DNA of 18,904 bases from contig FR890800.1 of assembly GCA_000433035.1 (NCBI GenBank), positions 1 through 18,904 of the forward strand. Reading direction: 5' to 3'. This document shows, piece after piece, positions 7,078 to 14,284 of this stretch; within the stretch, counting starts at the first letter, position 1, and each line of letters opens with the position of its first letter. Position numbers and translations under genes: made by a program. A model generated the notes under the pieces. The model saw only the letters and a program-made list of their open reading frames with translations. It did no database searches and was not told where the DNA came from. This DNA is from Staphylococcus sp. CAG:324. Lineage in GTDB: Bacteria > Bacillota_I > Bacilli_A > ML615J-28 > CAG-313.

Positions 7078-7630
7078 TATTAAACTCCTTTAATTCTTTA
7101 TATACTTTAGCAATTGGAAGTCCCATCACATTATAATAATCACCTTCTATTTTAGTAATATATTTACAAAATACCCCTTGAATACCATAAGAACCTGCTT
7201 TATCATAAACATTTTCTTCTTTTAGATATGTTGTAATATCTTGTTTAGATAATTGCGCAATTTCTACTTTGGTTATTTCATGGAAAGTTTTACACCTATT
7301 TTTTGATAAAATTGTAATACCTGTTATAACATGATGTGTCTTAGCACTAAGTTTTTCTAACATCAAGATGGCTTCTTGTTCATTTTTAGGTTTGCCTAAA
7401 ATCTGATTATCAATTACTACGATTGTATCAGCACCAATGATAATATCATCAGGATATTTTTTAGCAACATCAGCCGCTTTTTGATAAGAAAGTGATTCTA
7501 CTACTTCATAAGGTTCTAAATTTTGGGCAATCGTTTCTTCACACGCTGAAGGTACTACTTGATGATAGATTTGGGCAAGTGTTAAAATTTGGGTTCTTCT
7601 TGGTGAGTTTGAGGCAAGTATTATATTCAT
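7067..7630 (-). CDS. maf: Maf family nucleoside triphosphate pyrophosphatase
   Basis: 187-aa cytosolic Maf/YhdE-type enzyme. The family hydrolyses non-canonical or modified nucleotides (dTTP/UTP or methylated forms) to monophosphates, a pool-cleaning role, and affects septum formation when over-produced. Visible motifs: ASNSPRR (6-12) at the N-terminus, GADTIV (66-71) with the conserved Asp68, and KAGSYGIQG (144-152), all in family order. The start is the ATG at 7630-7628, which has AAAGGAG six bases upstream and begins MNIILASNSPRR as Maf proteins do; a longer in-frame form lacks support. It leads a two-gene unit with the unknown 176-aa gene. Confidence 0.95.
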   Translation of the reverse strand: MNIILASNSPRRTQILTLAQIYHQVVPSACEETIAQNLEPYEVVESLSYQKAADVAKKYPDDIIIGADTIVVIDNQILGKPKNEQEAILMLEKLSAKTHHVITGITILSKNRCKTFHEITKVEIAQLSKQDITTYLKEENVYDKAGSYGIQGVFCKYITKIEGDYYNVMGLPIAKVYKELKEFNNEI

Positions 7631-7652
7631 ATTTAACTCCTTTACTTTATAT

Positions 7653-7681
7653 AGTATATCATAAAACATAAAATTGGTCAT
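7653..7681 (-). promoter_or_regulatory. Predicted maf promoter
   Basis: -10 TATACT (7658-7653) with TG upstream (extended -10, TGATATACT), a 17-base spacer, and a weaker -35 ATGACC (7681-7676). The -35 lies inside the terminator hairpin of the preceding unit, so termination and re-initiation overlap here. Confidence 0.55.
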
Positions 7682-7707
7682 AAGATACACTTACCTTATG
7701 ACCAATT
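7672..7707 (-). terminator. Terminator-like hairpin after the rqcP-like gene
   Basis: 13-bp perfect inverted repeat AATTGGTCATAAG/CTTATGACCAATT (7672-7684 with 7695-7707) with a 10-base loop, followed on the minus strand by TTTTATGTTTTATG. It lies six bases after the stop codon of the S4 gene. The T-run is interrupted, so termination may be partial. Confidence 0.65.
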
Positions 7708-7712
7708 CTTTA

Positions 7713-7967
7713 TCAGCGAGTAGTTTCACCAATGAATTCATACATGAAAGAAGCATCCGCTTTCTTCGTAGAATCCAGTAAAGAAGTAATCTTAACTTCT
7801 ACCACCCTTTTACCATAACTGATTGTTAAATGATCACCAACCTTAACCTCTTTAGAAGGTTTAGCAGGACTCCCATTTAATAATATTCGATCAGCTTCCG
7901 TTGCTTCTTTTGCAAGGGTTCTTCTTTTAATCAGTCTTGATACTTTTAAATACTTATCTAGTCTCAT
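7713..7967 (-). CDS. S4-domain RNA-binding protein, RqcP/Hsp15-like
   Basis: 84-aa basic protein that is almost entirely one S4 RNA-binding domain (MRLDKYLKVSRLIKRRTLAKEA, then LLNGSPAKPSKEVKVGDHL). It matches the small RqcP (YabO) / Hsp15 family. RqcP binds the large ribosomal subunit with RqcH and supports alanine tailing of nascent chains on stalled ribosomes; assignment to that role is by size and similarity. The start at 7967 (MRLDKYLK) was chosen because it is the family's usual beginning and GAGG lies about ten bases upstream; it overlaps the ftsH end by 14 bases. Co-transcription with ftsH would put two protein quality-control factors in one unit. Confidence 0.88.
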   Translation of the reverse strand: MRLDKYLKVSRLIKRRTLAKEATEADRILLNGSPAKPSKEVKVGDHLTISYGKRVVEVKITSLLDSTKKADASFMYEFIGETTR

Positions 7968-10143
7968 TAGAATCATCCTCAGTTTTGGTTTCTTCTTTAT
8001 GAGAAACATCTTCTACCTTAGGAGTTTCTTCCTTCTTTTCTTCAGTTACTTGTACTTTTTGTACAGGAGTTTCATCCATTTTTCTATCTTCAGCCATCTT
8101 TGCCTTCTTCTTCTCCCACCAATTTAACTTTCCTGTATTTACAAGTTCATCAATATCTTCTTTAGTAAGAGTTTCCACTTCAACTAGGTGTTTCGCAATT
8201 AAATCTAAAAGTTGGCGATTTTCTTTGATAATTGTTTCTCCTTGTTTGTAACACTCATCTATAATTTTACGAACTTCTAAATCAATTTCATGTGCCACTT
8301 TATCAGAGAAATTTTTATCACTCATATAATCACGACCTAAGAAAACATCATGTGAACCACTTTCATATTGAACAGGTCCTAAAGAACTCATACCAAATTC
8401 AGTAACCATCGCTCTTGCAATCTTTGTTGCTCTTTCAAAATCATTGTGAGCACCTGTTGTCATTTGATTGAATACCAATTCTTCGGCAATTCGCCCTGCT
8501 AAAAAACTTGTAATATTCGCTGTTAGTGTTTGTTTGGTTTCTAAGAAGTTTTCCTCTTCTGGTGTCATTAGGTTATATCCACCTGCATCTCCACGTGGTA
8601 CAATTGTTACTTTTTGTACTACAACAGCATGTTTTAATTTCAGACCAATGACAGCATGTCCTGCTTCATGATATGCAACCAAAGCTTTTTCGGTATCTGT
8701 ATATTTTCTACTTCTTTTTGCAGGCCCCATCATTACTCTATCAATAGCCTCATCAATATGATATATTTTTATTTCACGACAATTCTCACGTGCCGCAAGT
8801 AATGCTGCCTCATTTAATAAATTTTCAAGATCAGCCCCACTAAATCCTGGTGTTCTTCTAGCAACATCGGTTAGATTTACTCGAGGAGATAAATGTTTAT
8901 TTCTAGCATGAACCTTTAAAATAGCCTCACGTGATCTAACATCCGGATTACTAATTCTAATTTGACGGTCAAATCTTCCTGGACGAAGAAGGGCAGGATC
9001 TAAAATATCTGCTCGGTTAGTTGCGGCCATCACAATTACACCCGAATTAGGTTGGAATCCATCCATTTCAACTAATAGTTGGTTAAGCGTTTGCTCTCTT
9101 TCATCATGTCCACCACCAAGACCAGCACCTCTTTGTCTACCTACCGCATCGATTTCATCAATAAATAAAATACATGGAGCATTTTGTTTTGCTGTCTTAA
9201 ACATATCCCTAACACGGCTAGCACCAACACCGACAAACATTTCAACAAAATCAGAACCTGATATGGTATAAAAAGGAACTCCAGCCTCACCTGCTACAGC
9301 TCTAGCCATTAACGTTTTACCAGTACCAGGACTACCAAGTAATAGTACTCCTTTAGGAATTCTTGCTCCCATATCAAAATACTTTTTAGGATTTTTCAAG
9401 AAATCTACAAGTTCTATCATCTCTTCTTTTTCTTCATCTAATCCAGCCACATCTTTGAAGGTAACATTTGATTTTTTAGCCATTCTTGCACGACTTTTAC
9501 CAAAATCAAAGGCTTGATTATTGCTCTTACCATTTTTCAACATAATGATAATGAAAGCAACAATAGCAATGATAGGAATGGCAATAGATAAAATACCTAA
9601 AATATCAATACTCTTATTTTCTCTTGGTGTTACCTCAAAAATCTTATAGGTTTTTTGTTGTGTATAATTTGGATTATCTTTATTTGCTTCATTATCAAGT
9701 TTAATTTCTTCATTTATTTGTAACATTAAATTTTGAATAGCCTTAATGATTTCCAAATCTTTATCATCAGCTTTAAAATGATAAATTTTCGCACTCGATG
9801 ATAAATTCATACAATTCGCCGATGATGGCAAATAGATATATATATTATAAAAATAATTTCCATCACCAGTTGCACCATAGTAATAGATTCTTTCAATTTG
9901 TAAATCTTGGGCACTAATTAATTTGTCTTTATCTAGTTGTGATAAATCATTATATACTGCTGCACCATCTGAGGCATTTTTGAAGAAATAGCCATAAAAT
10001 TCTTCTTTTGTTTCAATTGTTTTGGCTTTATTTCCACCGCATGATCCCGCAAATATAAAAATGATTGCAATTAAAATAATCCCAAAAATAATGATGTCAC
10101 CAAGACCAAAACGCTTTTTGGGACTTTTATTCATACTTGCCAT
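7954..10143 (-). CDS. ftsH: ATP-dependent zinc metalloprotease FtsH
   Basis: 729-aa membrane-anchored AAA+ protease that extracts and degrades membrane and short-lived cytosolic proteins as a hexamer. Order: first membrane helix about 14-34, an extracytoplasmic domain about 35-178, second membrane helix about 181-202, then the AAA module with Walker A GSPGTGKT (270-277), Walker B LFIDEIDA (326-333) and the second region of homology ATNRADILDPALLRPGRFD (374-392). The peptidase has the zinc motif HEAGH (492-496) and a likely third ligand Asp568. The C-terminal 70 residues are a Lys/Glu-rich low-complexity tail. The ATG at 10143 follows AAGGAGG. Walker A has Ser where most FtsH have Pro (GPPGTGKT). 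It is 12 bases downstream of tilS; the hprT gene often found between them is absent. Confidence 0.98.
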   Translation of the reverse strand: MASMNKSPKKRFGLGDIIIFGIILIAIIFIFAGSCGGNKAKTIETKEEFYGYFFKNASDGAAVYNDLSQLDKDKLISAQDLQIERIYYYGATGDGNYFYNIYIYLPSSANCMNLSSSAKIYHFKADDKDLEIIKAIQNLMLQINEEIKLDNEANKDNPNYTQQKTYKIFEVTPRENKSIDILGILSIAIPIIAIVAFIIIMLKNGKSNNQAFDFGKSRARMAKKSNVTFKDVAGLDEEKEEMIELVDFLKNPKKYFDMGARIPKGVLLLGSPGTGKTLMARAVAGEAGVPFYTISGSDFVEMFVGVGASRVRDMFKTAKQNAPCILFIDEIDAVGRQRGAGLGGGHDEREQTLNQLLVEMDGFQPNSGVIVMAATNRADILDPALLRPGRFDRQIRISNPDVRSREAILKVHARNKHLSPRVNLTDVARRTPGFSGADLENLLNEAALLAARENCREIKIYHIDEAIDRVMMGPAKRSRKYTDTEKALVAYHEAGHAVIGLKLKHAVVVQKVTIVPRGDAGGYNLMTPEEENFLETKQTLTANITSFLAGRIAEELVFNQMTTGAHNDFERATKIARAMVTEFGMSSLGPVQYESGSHDVFLGRDYMSDKNFSDKVAHEIDLEVRKIIDECYKQGETIIKENRQLLDLIAKHLVEVETLTKEDIDELVNTGKLNWWEKKKAKMAEDRKMDETPVQKVQVTEEKKEETPKVEDVSHKEETKTEDDSNETR

Positions 10144-10155
10144 TTGTTCCTCCTT

Positions 10156-11424
10156 TTATTTTATTATATAGCCAAGTATAGCTATTGGTAAATCATCCTT
10201 ATCACATAGTAATAAGATTTGTTTTCTTTGTAAATATGGAATTTTATGATTAGTCAAATAATCACTTACACTTATGCTACCCTTTTTAGTTTTAATTTTA
10301 TCACCATTTTTTCTAGTTCTAATAATGATTGGCAACATGTTTATATTATACCATAATTTACCACTCGATGTGATAAAATTACAAATATTTTTAGTAATAT
10401 GCAAATAAGTATGATTATCTAACTCATACTCACCTTCTTCATCAATCTTCAAATAATAGTCTTTGATTTTCTGATTGGTAAAAATAACATAACCATATTC
10501 TTTAATCATCATTAAATGAGGATTTATATTTTGAACAATATTTTGTTTAGATGATTTGAGTTGTTTGATTGTATCAAGAATACATTCTTTTGATAACGAA
10601 AAAGGTTTTAACATTCTAAATAAAATCTGCGTTTGTAAAAACGTTGTTTCATTTAAAAATTCACCTAAATCTATTTTCGCGAAATAATCATTATTATTAT
10701 AAACCATTTGTTGTCTTTTTATAAAATTAGTTTCGTAATTTTTTATAAATTCATTAACTTCTAAAATAGTATTGCTAAAACAAGAAATAGCTTTGGTTAA
10801 AGCAGGATTTTCTTTTTTTAAAATGGGTAAAACATAATGTCTAATTCTATTTCTAGCATAATCATCTTCAAAATTGCTAGAATCTTCAAAATATTTAATG
10901 CTATTGCTTTTAGCATATTCTATAATTTCATCTTTACTGATGTTTAAAAGTGGTCTATATATAGTTAATCCTTGATAGTTTGAATATTCTTTGATACCAC
11001 CATATCCTTCTAAAGATGAACTGCGAAGTAATCTTAACAAAATGGTCTCTAAATTGTCATCAGCATGATGAGCAAGCAAAACAATATCAATCTTTTCCGC
11101 TTCAGCAATTTCTAAAAAAAACGCATACCGCTTTTTTCTTGCCCAATTTTGAAAATTATTGCCACTGTAGTGGGGAAGTTTTGTCGTGTAGCAATTTATA
11201 TGATTTTGCTTAGCATATGAAAGAATATATGTTTCTTCTATTGCTGATTCACTTCTTCTTTGATGATTGACATGGGCAATAACAATTTGACTAGCATCTA
11301 GACTTTTTCTAAGTAAATCTAAAAGAACCATTGAATCGACACCTGTTGAACAAGCCAATAATACCTTTTGCAACTTTAAAGTTTGCTTTAGTTTTTCTAT
11401 TACTAGATTGATATTTTCATCCAT
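10156..11424 (-). CDS. tilS: tRNA(Ile)-lysidine synthetase TilS
   Basis: 422-aa enzyme that ligates lysine to C34 of the CAU-anticodon isoleucine tRNA, converting its codon reading from AUG to AUA. It is essential in most bacteria and particularly loaded in an AT-rich genome. The N-terminal N-type ATP pyrophosphatase carries the PP-loop as CSTGVDS (25-31) and HHADDNLET (119-127). RNRIRHYVLP follows near residue 190. A C-terminal TilS domain contains RTRKNGDKIKTKKGSISVSDYL... and ends in ILGYIIK. The ATG at 11424 has AGGTGG about five bases upstream. It is the first gene of the tilS-ftsH-rqcP-like unit, behind a strong promoter. Confidence 0.96.
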   Translation of the reverse strand: MDENINLVIEKLKQTLKLQKVLLACSTGVDSMVLLDLLRKSLDASQIVIAHVNHQRRSESAIEETYILSYAKQNHINCYTTKLPHYSGNNFQNWARKKRYAFFLEIAEAEKIDIVLLAHHADDNLETILLRLLRSSSLEGYGGIKEYSNYQGLTIYRPLLNISKDEIIEYAKSNSIKYFEDSSNFEDDYARNRIRHYVLPILKKENPALTKAISCFSNTILEVNEFIKNYETNFIKRQQMVYNNNDYFAKIDLGEFLNETTFLQTQILFRMLKPFSLSKECILDTIKQLKSSKQNIVQNINPHLMMIKEYGYVIFTNQKIKDYYLKIDEEGEYELDNHTYLHITKNICNFITSSGKLWYNINMLPIIIRTRKNGDKIKTKKGSISVSDYLTNHKIPYLQRKQILLLCDKDDLPIAILGYIIK

Positions 11425-11458
11425 ATGACCACCTATAAAGATTCTCCTACAATTTATT

Positions 11459-11487
11459 ATTATACTATAAATAGAATATTTTGTAAA
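11459..11487 (-). promoter_or_regulatory. tilS operon promoter
   Basis: -35 TTTACA (11487-11482), exactly 17 bases, -10 TATAAT (11464-11459): one mismatch to consensus in total. It lies 35 bases before the tilS start codon. Confidence 0.85.
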
Positions 11488-11678
11488 TGAAATATATCTA
11501 AACTTTTCCTAAACTTTCCTAAAAATATGGATTGAACGCCAATGTTATGATTGAAATATTACGCATGATACATCTTTTAACCGCCTCTTTTATATGTTCT
11601 AACCGATACTATTCTCTATATAAAGATCCTATATCATTCCTATGATTTAAGAATCTCAGTTTATCTATTTATAAATAA
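11488..11678. other. Intergenic stretch, no supported gene
   Basis: Between the tilS promoter and the flavodoxin terminator I see no convincing gene or structured RNA. A 15-codon minus-strand frame (11566-11519) without a good ribosome binding site, and a short direct repeat AAACTTTTCCTA/AAACTTTCCTA near 11500-11521, are the only things noticed. Confidence 0.5.
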
Positions 11679-11701
11679 AAAAGCCTAAATATTAGGCTTT
11701 T
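11679..11701 (-). terminator. Terminator of the marR-flavodoxin operon
   Basis: Stem AAGCCTAA/TTAGGCTT (11681-11688 with 11692-11699, extended by A-T pairs), loop ATA, followed on the minus strand by a T-run (TTTTTTATTT). It lies 20 bases after the flavodoxin stop codon. Confidence 0.88.
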
Positions 11702-11721
11702 GTTTACATGGTATATTTTTT

Positions 11722-12180
11722 TTAAAGATGTTTTAATTCCTCTTCACTAGGATTAGATGACAACCGCTTTCCATCTAATAGTTTTGCTTTCTTACATGAT
11801 GGTAATAAATATTGATTGGTTTTTCCCATACCACTTCCACCAGAGGTTGCAAAAGGAATAATTGTTTGACCATTAAAATCATACATTTCTAAAAAAGTAT
11901 TGATGATAGTAGGGGCTTGATACCACCAAATGGGAAATCCCAAATAGATAACATCATACTCATTTATATTTTTGACTTTTGAAATGATTTTAGGTCTAGA
12001 TGACTTATCTTTCATTTCAATACTCGATCTAGAATTGGCATTTTTCCAATCTAAATCATCACTAGTATACATTTCTTGGGGTATGATTTCAAACAAATCT
12101 GCTTCCTTTATTCTTGCAAGTTTTTCTGCTACCGCTTTAGTAATACCGGATGCACTAAAATATGCTACTAATTGTTTCAT
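11722..12180 (-). CDS. Flavodoxin-family protein (cytosolic)
   Basis: 152-aa FMN-binding flavodoxin-fold protein, last gene of the marR operon. The N-terminal phosphate-binding loop reads YFSASGITKAVAEKLA (8-23), fitting the S-x-S/T-G-x-T pattern of the family. YLGFPIWWYQAP (near 80) and PFATSGGSGMG form the two isoalloxazine-side loops typical of the short 'flavodoxin_4'-like group. No signal peptide or lipobox is present, unlike its paralogue two genes upstream. The ATG has GGAGG eight bases upstream and sits 12 bases after the CMD-cupin gene. A role in reductive detoxification or stress response is inferred from the operon; substrate and reductase partner are unknown. Confidence 0.9.
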   Translation of the reverse strand: MKQLVAYFSASGITKAVAEKLARIKEADLFEIIPQEMYTSDDLDWKNANSRSSIEMKDKSSRPKIISKVKNINEYDVIYLGFPIWWYQAPTIINTFLEMYDFNGQTIIPFATSGGSGMGKTNQYLLPSCKKAKLLDGKRLSSNPSEEELKHL

Positions 12181-12192
12181 TTTCGATTCCTC

Positions 12193-12912
12193 CTACAACA
12201 TATTATATGTTTCATCATCTACTGGTTCACACCACTCATTTGTGGCATAATCGGCTGGTATTTCAATTGCTAGATGGGTAAACCATGCATCTTTACTTGC
12301 TCCATGCCAATGTTTAACCTCAGCAGGAATATAAACCACACTACCCGGTGTTAGTTTTATTGCTTGTTTACCTTCTTCTTGATACCAACCCTCACCATCT
12401 GTACAAAGAAGAATTTGTCCACCCTTATGATGAATATGCCAATTATTTCGGCACTTTGGTTCAAAAGTTACATTATAAATACCAATATTTTTAGTATTGA
12501 GTGTTTTAAGATAGGACTTCCCCGTAAAATAATTAGCAAATGCTACATTGGGTTCTCCTCTTCCAAATAAACTATCGCCTAAAATTTCTTTTTCATCTTG
12601 ATAAACTTTTTTAACCATAGGAAAAACTGCCCATGCATTAGGCCATCCGGCATAAAAAGCAAGTTGAGTAATCACTTCAACCATTTCAGTTTTGCTTACA
12701 CCATGGTTTTTAGCATTTTCTAAATGATATTGAATTGAATGATCAACAATTCCTTTTGTCAATAATGCTGCAACCGTAATAAGACTTCTATCTCTTAAAG
12801 AAAGTTTATCTTCCCTAGACCAAACCTCACCAAATAAGACCTCATCATTGAGTTGAGCAAATTTAGGTGCTATATCCCCTAATTGCTTTGTACCTGCATC
12901 TTGTTTTATCAT
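12193..12912 (-). CDS. Carboxymuconolactone decarboxylase-like / cupin fusion protein
   Basis: 239-aa two-domain protein. Residues about 5-105 form a carboxymuconolactone decarboxylase (AhpD-like) fold, with DRSLITVAALLTKG and EMVEVITQLAFYAGWPNAW, but no CxxC pair, so an AhpD-type peroxidase cycle is unlikely. Residues about 145-220 form a cupin with metal-ligand motifs NNWHIHHKGGQ (His159, His161) and VVYIPAEVKHWHG (His201, His203). Such fusions are common in gut Bacillota next to flavodoxins and MarR or MerR regulators; the substrate is not known. The start overlaps the stop of the upstream lipoprotein gene by one base, with AAAGGTAGG upstream. Co-expression with two flavodoxins suggests a redox or quinone-like substrate (inference). 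Confidence 0.9.
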   Translation of the reverse strand: MIKQDAGTKQLGDIAPKFAQLNDEVLFGEVWSREDKLSLRDRSLITVAALLTKGIVDHSIQYHLENAKNHGVSKTEMVEVITQLAFYAGWPNAWAVFPMVKKVYQDEKEILGDSLFGRGEPNVAFANYFTGKSYLKTLNTKNIGIYNVTFEPKCRNNWHIHHKGGQILLCTDGEGWYQEEGKQAIKLTPGSVVYIPAEVKHWHGASKDAWFTHLAIEIPADYATNEWCEPVDDETYNML

Positions 12913-13517
12913 TATTCCATACCTACCTTTTCATTTATTTTTACATTTAACTGAGCAATCCAATTTTTTATTTCAGACTGCGATGAAGATGACGAAAATC
13001 TTTTCCCCTCTTTAACAAAAGCAAAGAGTTCTAGTTCTTTGATTTCATTTACACTAGTTGAAATTGCGCTACCACCACTAGTACAAAACGGAATAATTGT
13101 TTTATCTGCCAAATCATATGTATCAAAAAAAGTATAAATAATTTTAGGTAATTTTCCCCACCATATCGGATAACCGATAAACATGATCGAACAATCATTT
13201 ATCTCAATATTATTTGCTATTTCTGGTCTTGCATTTTCATCATTTTGTTCAACATTGGCTCTGCAATCATCGTTAGTATAATTTAAATCATCTGCTGAAT
13301 AAGGAATGGCTGGCAAAATCTGCATTAACCTTCCTTTCGTTATATCTGCTATTTGAATAGCAATATTTTCGGTTGTTTTAGTAGCAGAAAAATATACTAC
13401 AGCAATCTTTTGATTGATTTGATTTGGATTTTCTGATTCATTTTGATTATCTTTAGAACAACTAAACAATAAACCAAAAAATAAACATATTAAAAAACAC
13501 GTCCATAACTTTTTCAT
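12912..13517 (-). CDS. Flavodoxin-fold lipoprotein
   Basis: 201-aa protein with a lipoprotein signal peptide: MKKLW, a hydrophobic core, and lipobox LFSC with Cys20 as the lipidated residue. A Ser/Asn/Glu-rich linker (21-37) leads to a flavodoxin fold: IAVVYFSATKTTENIA (38-53), FIGYPIWWGKLP and PFCTSGGSA. It should be exported and anchored on the outer face of the membrane. The phosphate loop has Lys where the family usually has Gly (SATKTT against SATGTT), so FMN binding may be altered. A secreted and a cytosolic flavodoxin in one operon suggests electron transfer on both sides of the membrane (inference). It lies 27 bases downstream of marR. Confidence 0.9.
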   Translation of the reverse strand: MKKLWTCFLICLFFGLLFSCSKDNQNESENPNQINQKIAVVYFSATKTTENIAIQIADITKGRLMQILPAIPYSADDLNYTNDDCRANVEQNDENARPEIANNIEINDCSIMFIGYPIWWGKLPKIIYTFFDTYDLADKTIIPFCTSGGSAISTSVNEIKELELFAFVKEGKRFSSSSSQSEIKNWIAQLNVKINEKVGME

Positions 13518-13544
13518 AAACTATTTTTCCATCCTTTCATTTTT

Positions 13545-13961
13545 TTATTCACATAACAATTTGGCAAGCTTATTCAATGCTTCTACTACTTGCATATCCT
13601 CATCTGTTAAGTGATGAAAAACTTTTTTTTCTCTTTCATAAATGGGTTGTAATTTTATTTTTGCATACTGTTTTCCCTCTTCAGTAATCCCTATTGTCAT
13701 TTCCCTTTTTTGTCCTTTGATTGGTTCTAATTGTACATATCCCTTTTTTTTTAGTCCCATTACAATGGTATTTACTGTGCTTTTGGGTAAATCCCAAGAA
13801 AGACAAATTTCTTTTTGTGTATGTGGCTTGCCATCGTTTAATGCATAAAGTATCCATAACAGGGTTGGTGATACGTCACTTTCTTTTGCATAATCAGTAT
13901 AAATGGCATCAATCCGATAAATTGCTTTACCTAAAAGATAAAAGAATTCTTTTGCATCCAT
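13545..13961 (-). CDS. MarR-family transcriptional regulator
   Basis: 138-aa winged-helix regulator, the usual MarR size. The DNA-binding part runs about 30-100: LLWILYALNDGKPHTQKEIC, recognition helix around LPKSTVNTIVMGLKKKGYV, then the wing EPIKGQKREMTIGITEEGK. Terminal helices would form the dimer interface. A few Cys are present (in KEICLSW and at the C-terminal LLCE), but oxidant sensing cannot be claimed from this. The ATG has AAAGGAG nine bases upstream. It is the first gene of the flavodoxin/CMD-cupin operon, and an inverted repeat covers its -10 box, so it most likely represses its own operon until a ligand or oxidant releases it. Confidence 0.93.
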   Translation of the reverse strand: MDAKEFFYLLGKAIYRIDAIYTDYAKESDVSPTLLWILYALNDGKPHTQKEICLSWDLPKSTVNTIVMGLKKKGYVQLEPIKGQKREMTIGITEEGKQYAKIKLQPIYEREKKVFHHLTDEDMQVVEALNKLAKLLCE

Positions 13962-13987
13962 TTTTGTTTTCTCCTTTAAAATCCTAA

Positions 13988-14010
13988 TTCGTACTTTATT
14001 ATAGTACGAA
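13988..14010 (-). promoter_or_regulatory. Probable MarR operator
   Basis: Perfect 8-bp inverted repeat TTCGTACT/AGTACGAA (13988-13995 with 14003-14010) with a 7-base centre containing most of the -10 box. The geometry (dyad over the promoter of a marR gene) is the classical MarR autorepression arrangement. Confidence 0.75.
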
Positions 14011-14026
14011 ATTGAACTTTAGTCAA
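13998..14026 (-). promoter_or_regulatory. marR operon promoter
   Basis: -35 TTGACT (14026-14021), 17 bases, -10 TATAAT (14003-13998): a near-consensus promoter, fitting an operon that is strong when de-repressed. The -10 sits within the palindrome. Confidence 0.9.
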
Positions 14027-14111
14027 CTATTTTACTTTCCATGATGCATATGATCAATATTTCAGCTCCTTTTTCCTTTCTTCTTGATTGAAAATAGCCA
14101 ATTAGGATAAA

Positions 14112-14140
14112 AGAAAAAGGCTTGAATACGAAAGCAAACC
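14112..14140 (-). terminator. Probable terminator of the ddl-tRNA unit
   Basis: On the minus strand GGTTTG (14140-14135) pairs with CAAGCC (14124-14119; one G-T pair) around a 10-base loop and is followed by TTTTTCTTTTA. It lies about 40 bases after the tRNA 3' end. The stem is modest, so confidence is moderate. Confidence 0.55.
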
Positions 14141-14182
14141 TTATTTGAGTTACTTCATATATCAAACCTAATTTATTTCTAA

Positions 14183-14258
14183 TGGTGCTGACGGCCGGAC
14201 TTGAACCAGCAACCTCCTCCTTACCATGGAGGTGCACTGCCGATTGTGCTACGTCAGC
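14183..14258 (-). tRNA. tRNA-Thr (anticodon GGT)
   Basis: 76-nt tRNA read on the minus strand. Acceptor GCTGACG/CGTCAGC (7 bp) with encoded ACCA at the 3' end; D arm GCAC...GTGC; anticodon arm CCTCC/GGAGG with loop ATGGTAA, giving anticodon GGT (threonine); variable loop AGGTT; T arm GCTGG TTCAAGT CCGGC. It follows ddl by 26 bases with no clear promoter between, so it may be co-transcribed with the cell-wall genes. Confidence 0.97.
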
Positions 14259-14284
14259 TTCCATTTTATTATATCATAGATTGT

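Noticed and set aside
7631..7690. Longer N-terminus for Maf
   Set aside because: The extension covers the promoter and part of the terminator hairpin; the ATG at 7630 has a good Shine-Dalgarno and the family start.
7968..8009. Longer N-terminus for the S4 protein
   Set aside because: It contains the Shine-Dalgarno for the internal ATG and precedes the conserved MRLDKYLK beginning.
11519..11566. A 15-codon minus-strand frame (MRNISIITLAFNPYF)
   Set aside because: No good ribosome binding site, no recognised relatives, and it ends just before the tilS promoter; possibly a gene remnant but not supportable.
14130..14150. GGTTTGCT on the minus strand near a tRNA, resembling the CRISPR repeat start
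   Set aside because: Similarity stops after seven bases; it is explained by a terminator stem.
14019..14264. An 81-codon minus-strand reading frame
   Set aside because: It runs straight through the tRNA-Thr gene and its 3' flank; it is a chance frame, not a gene.
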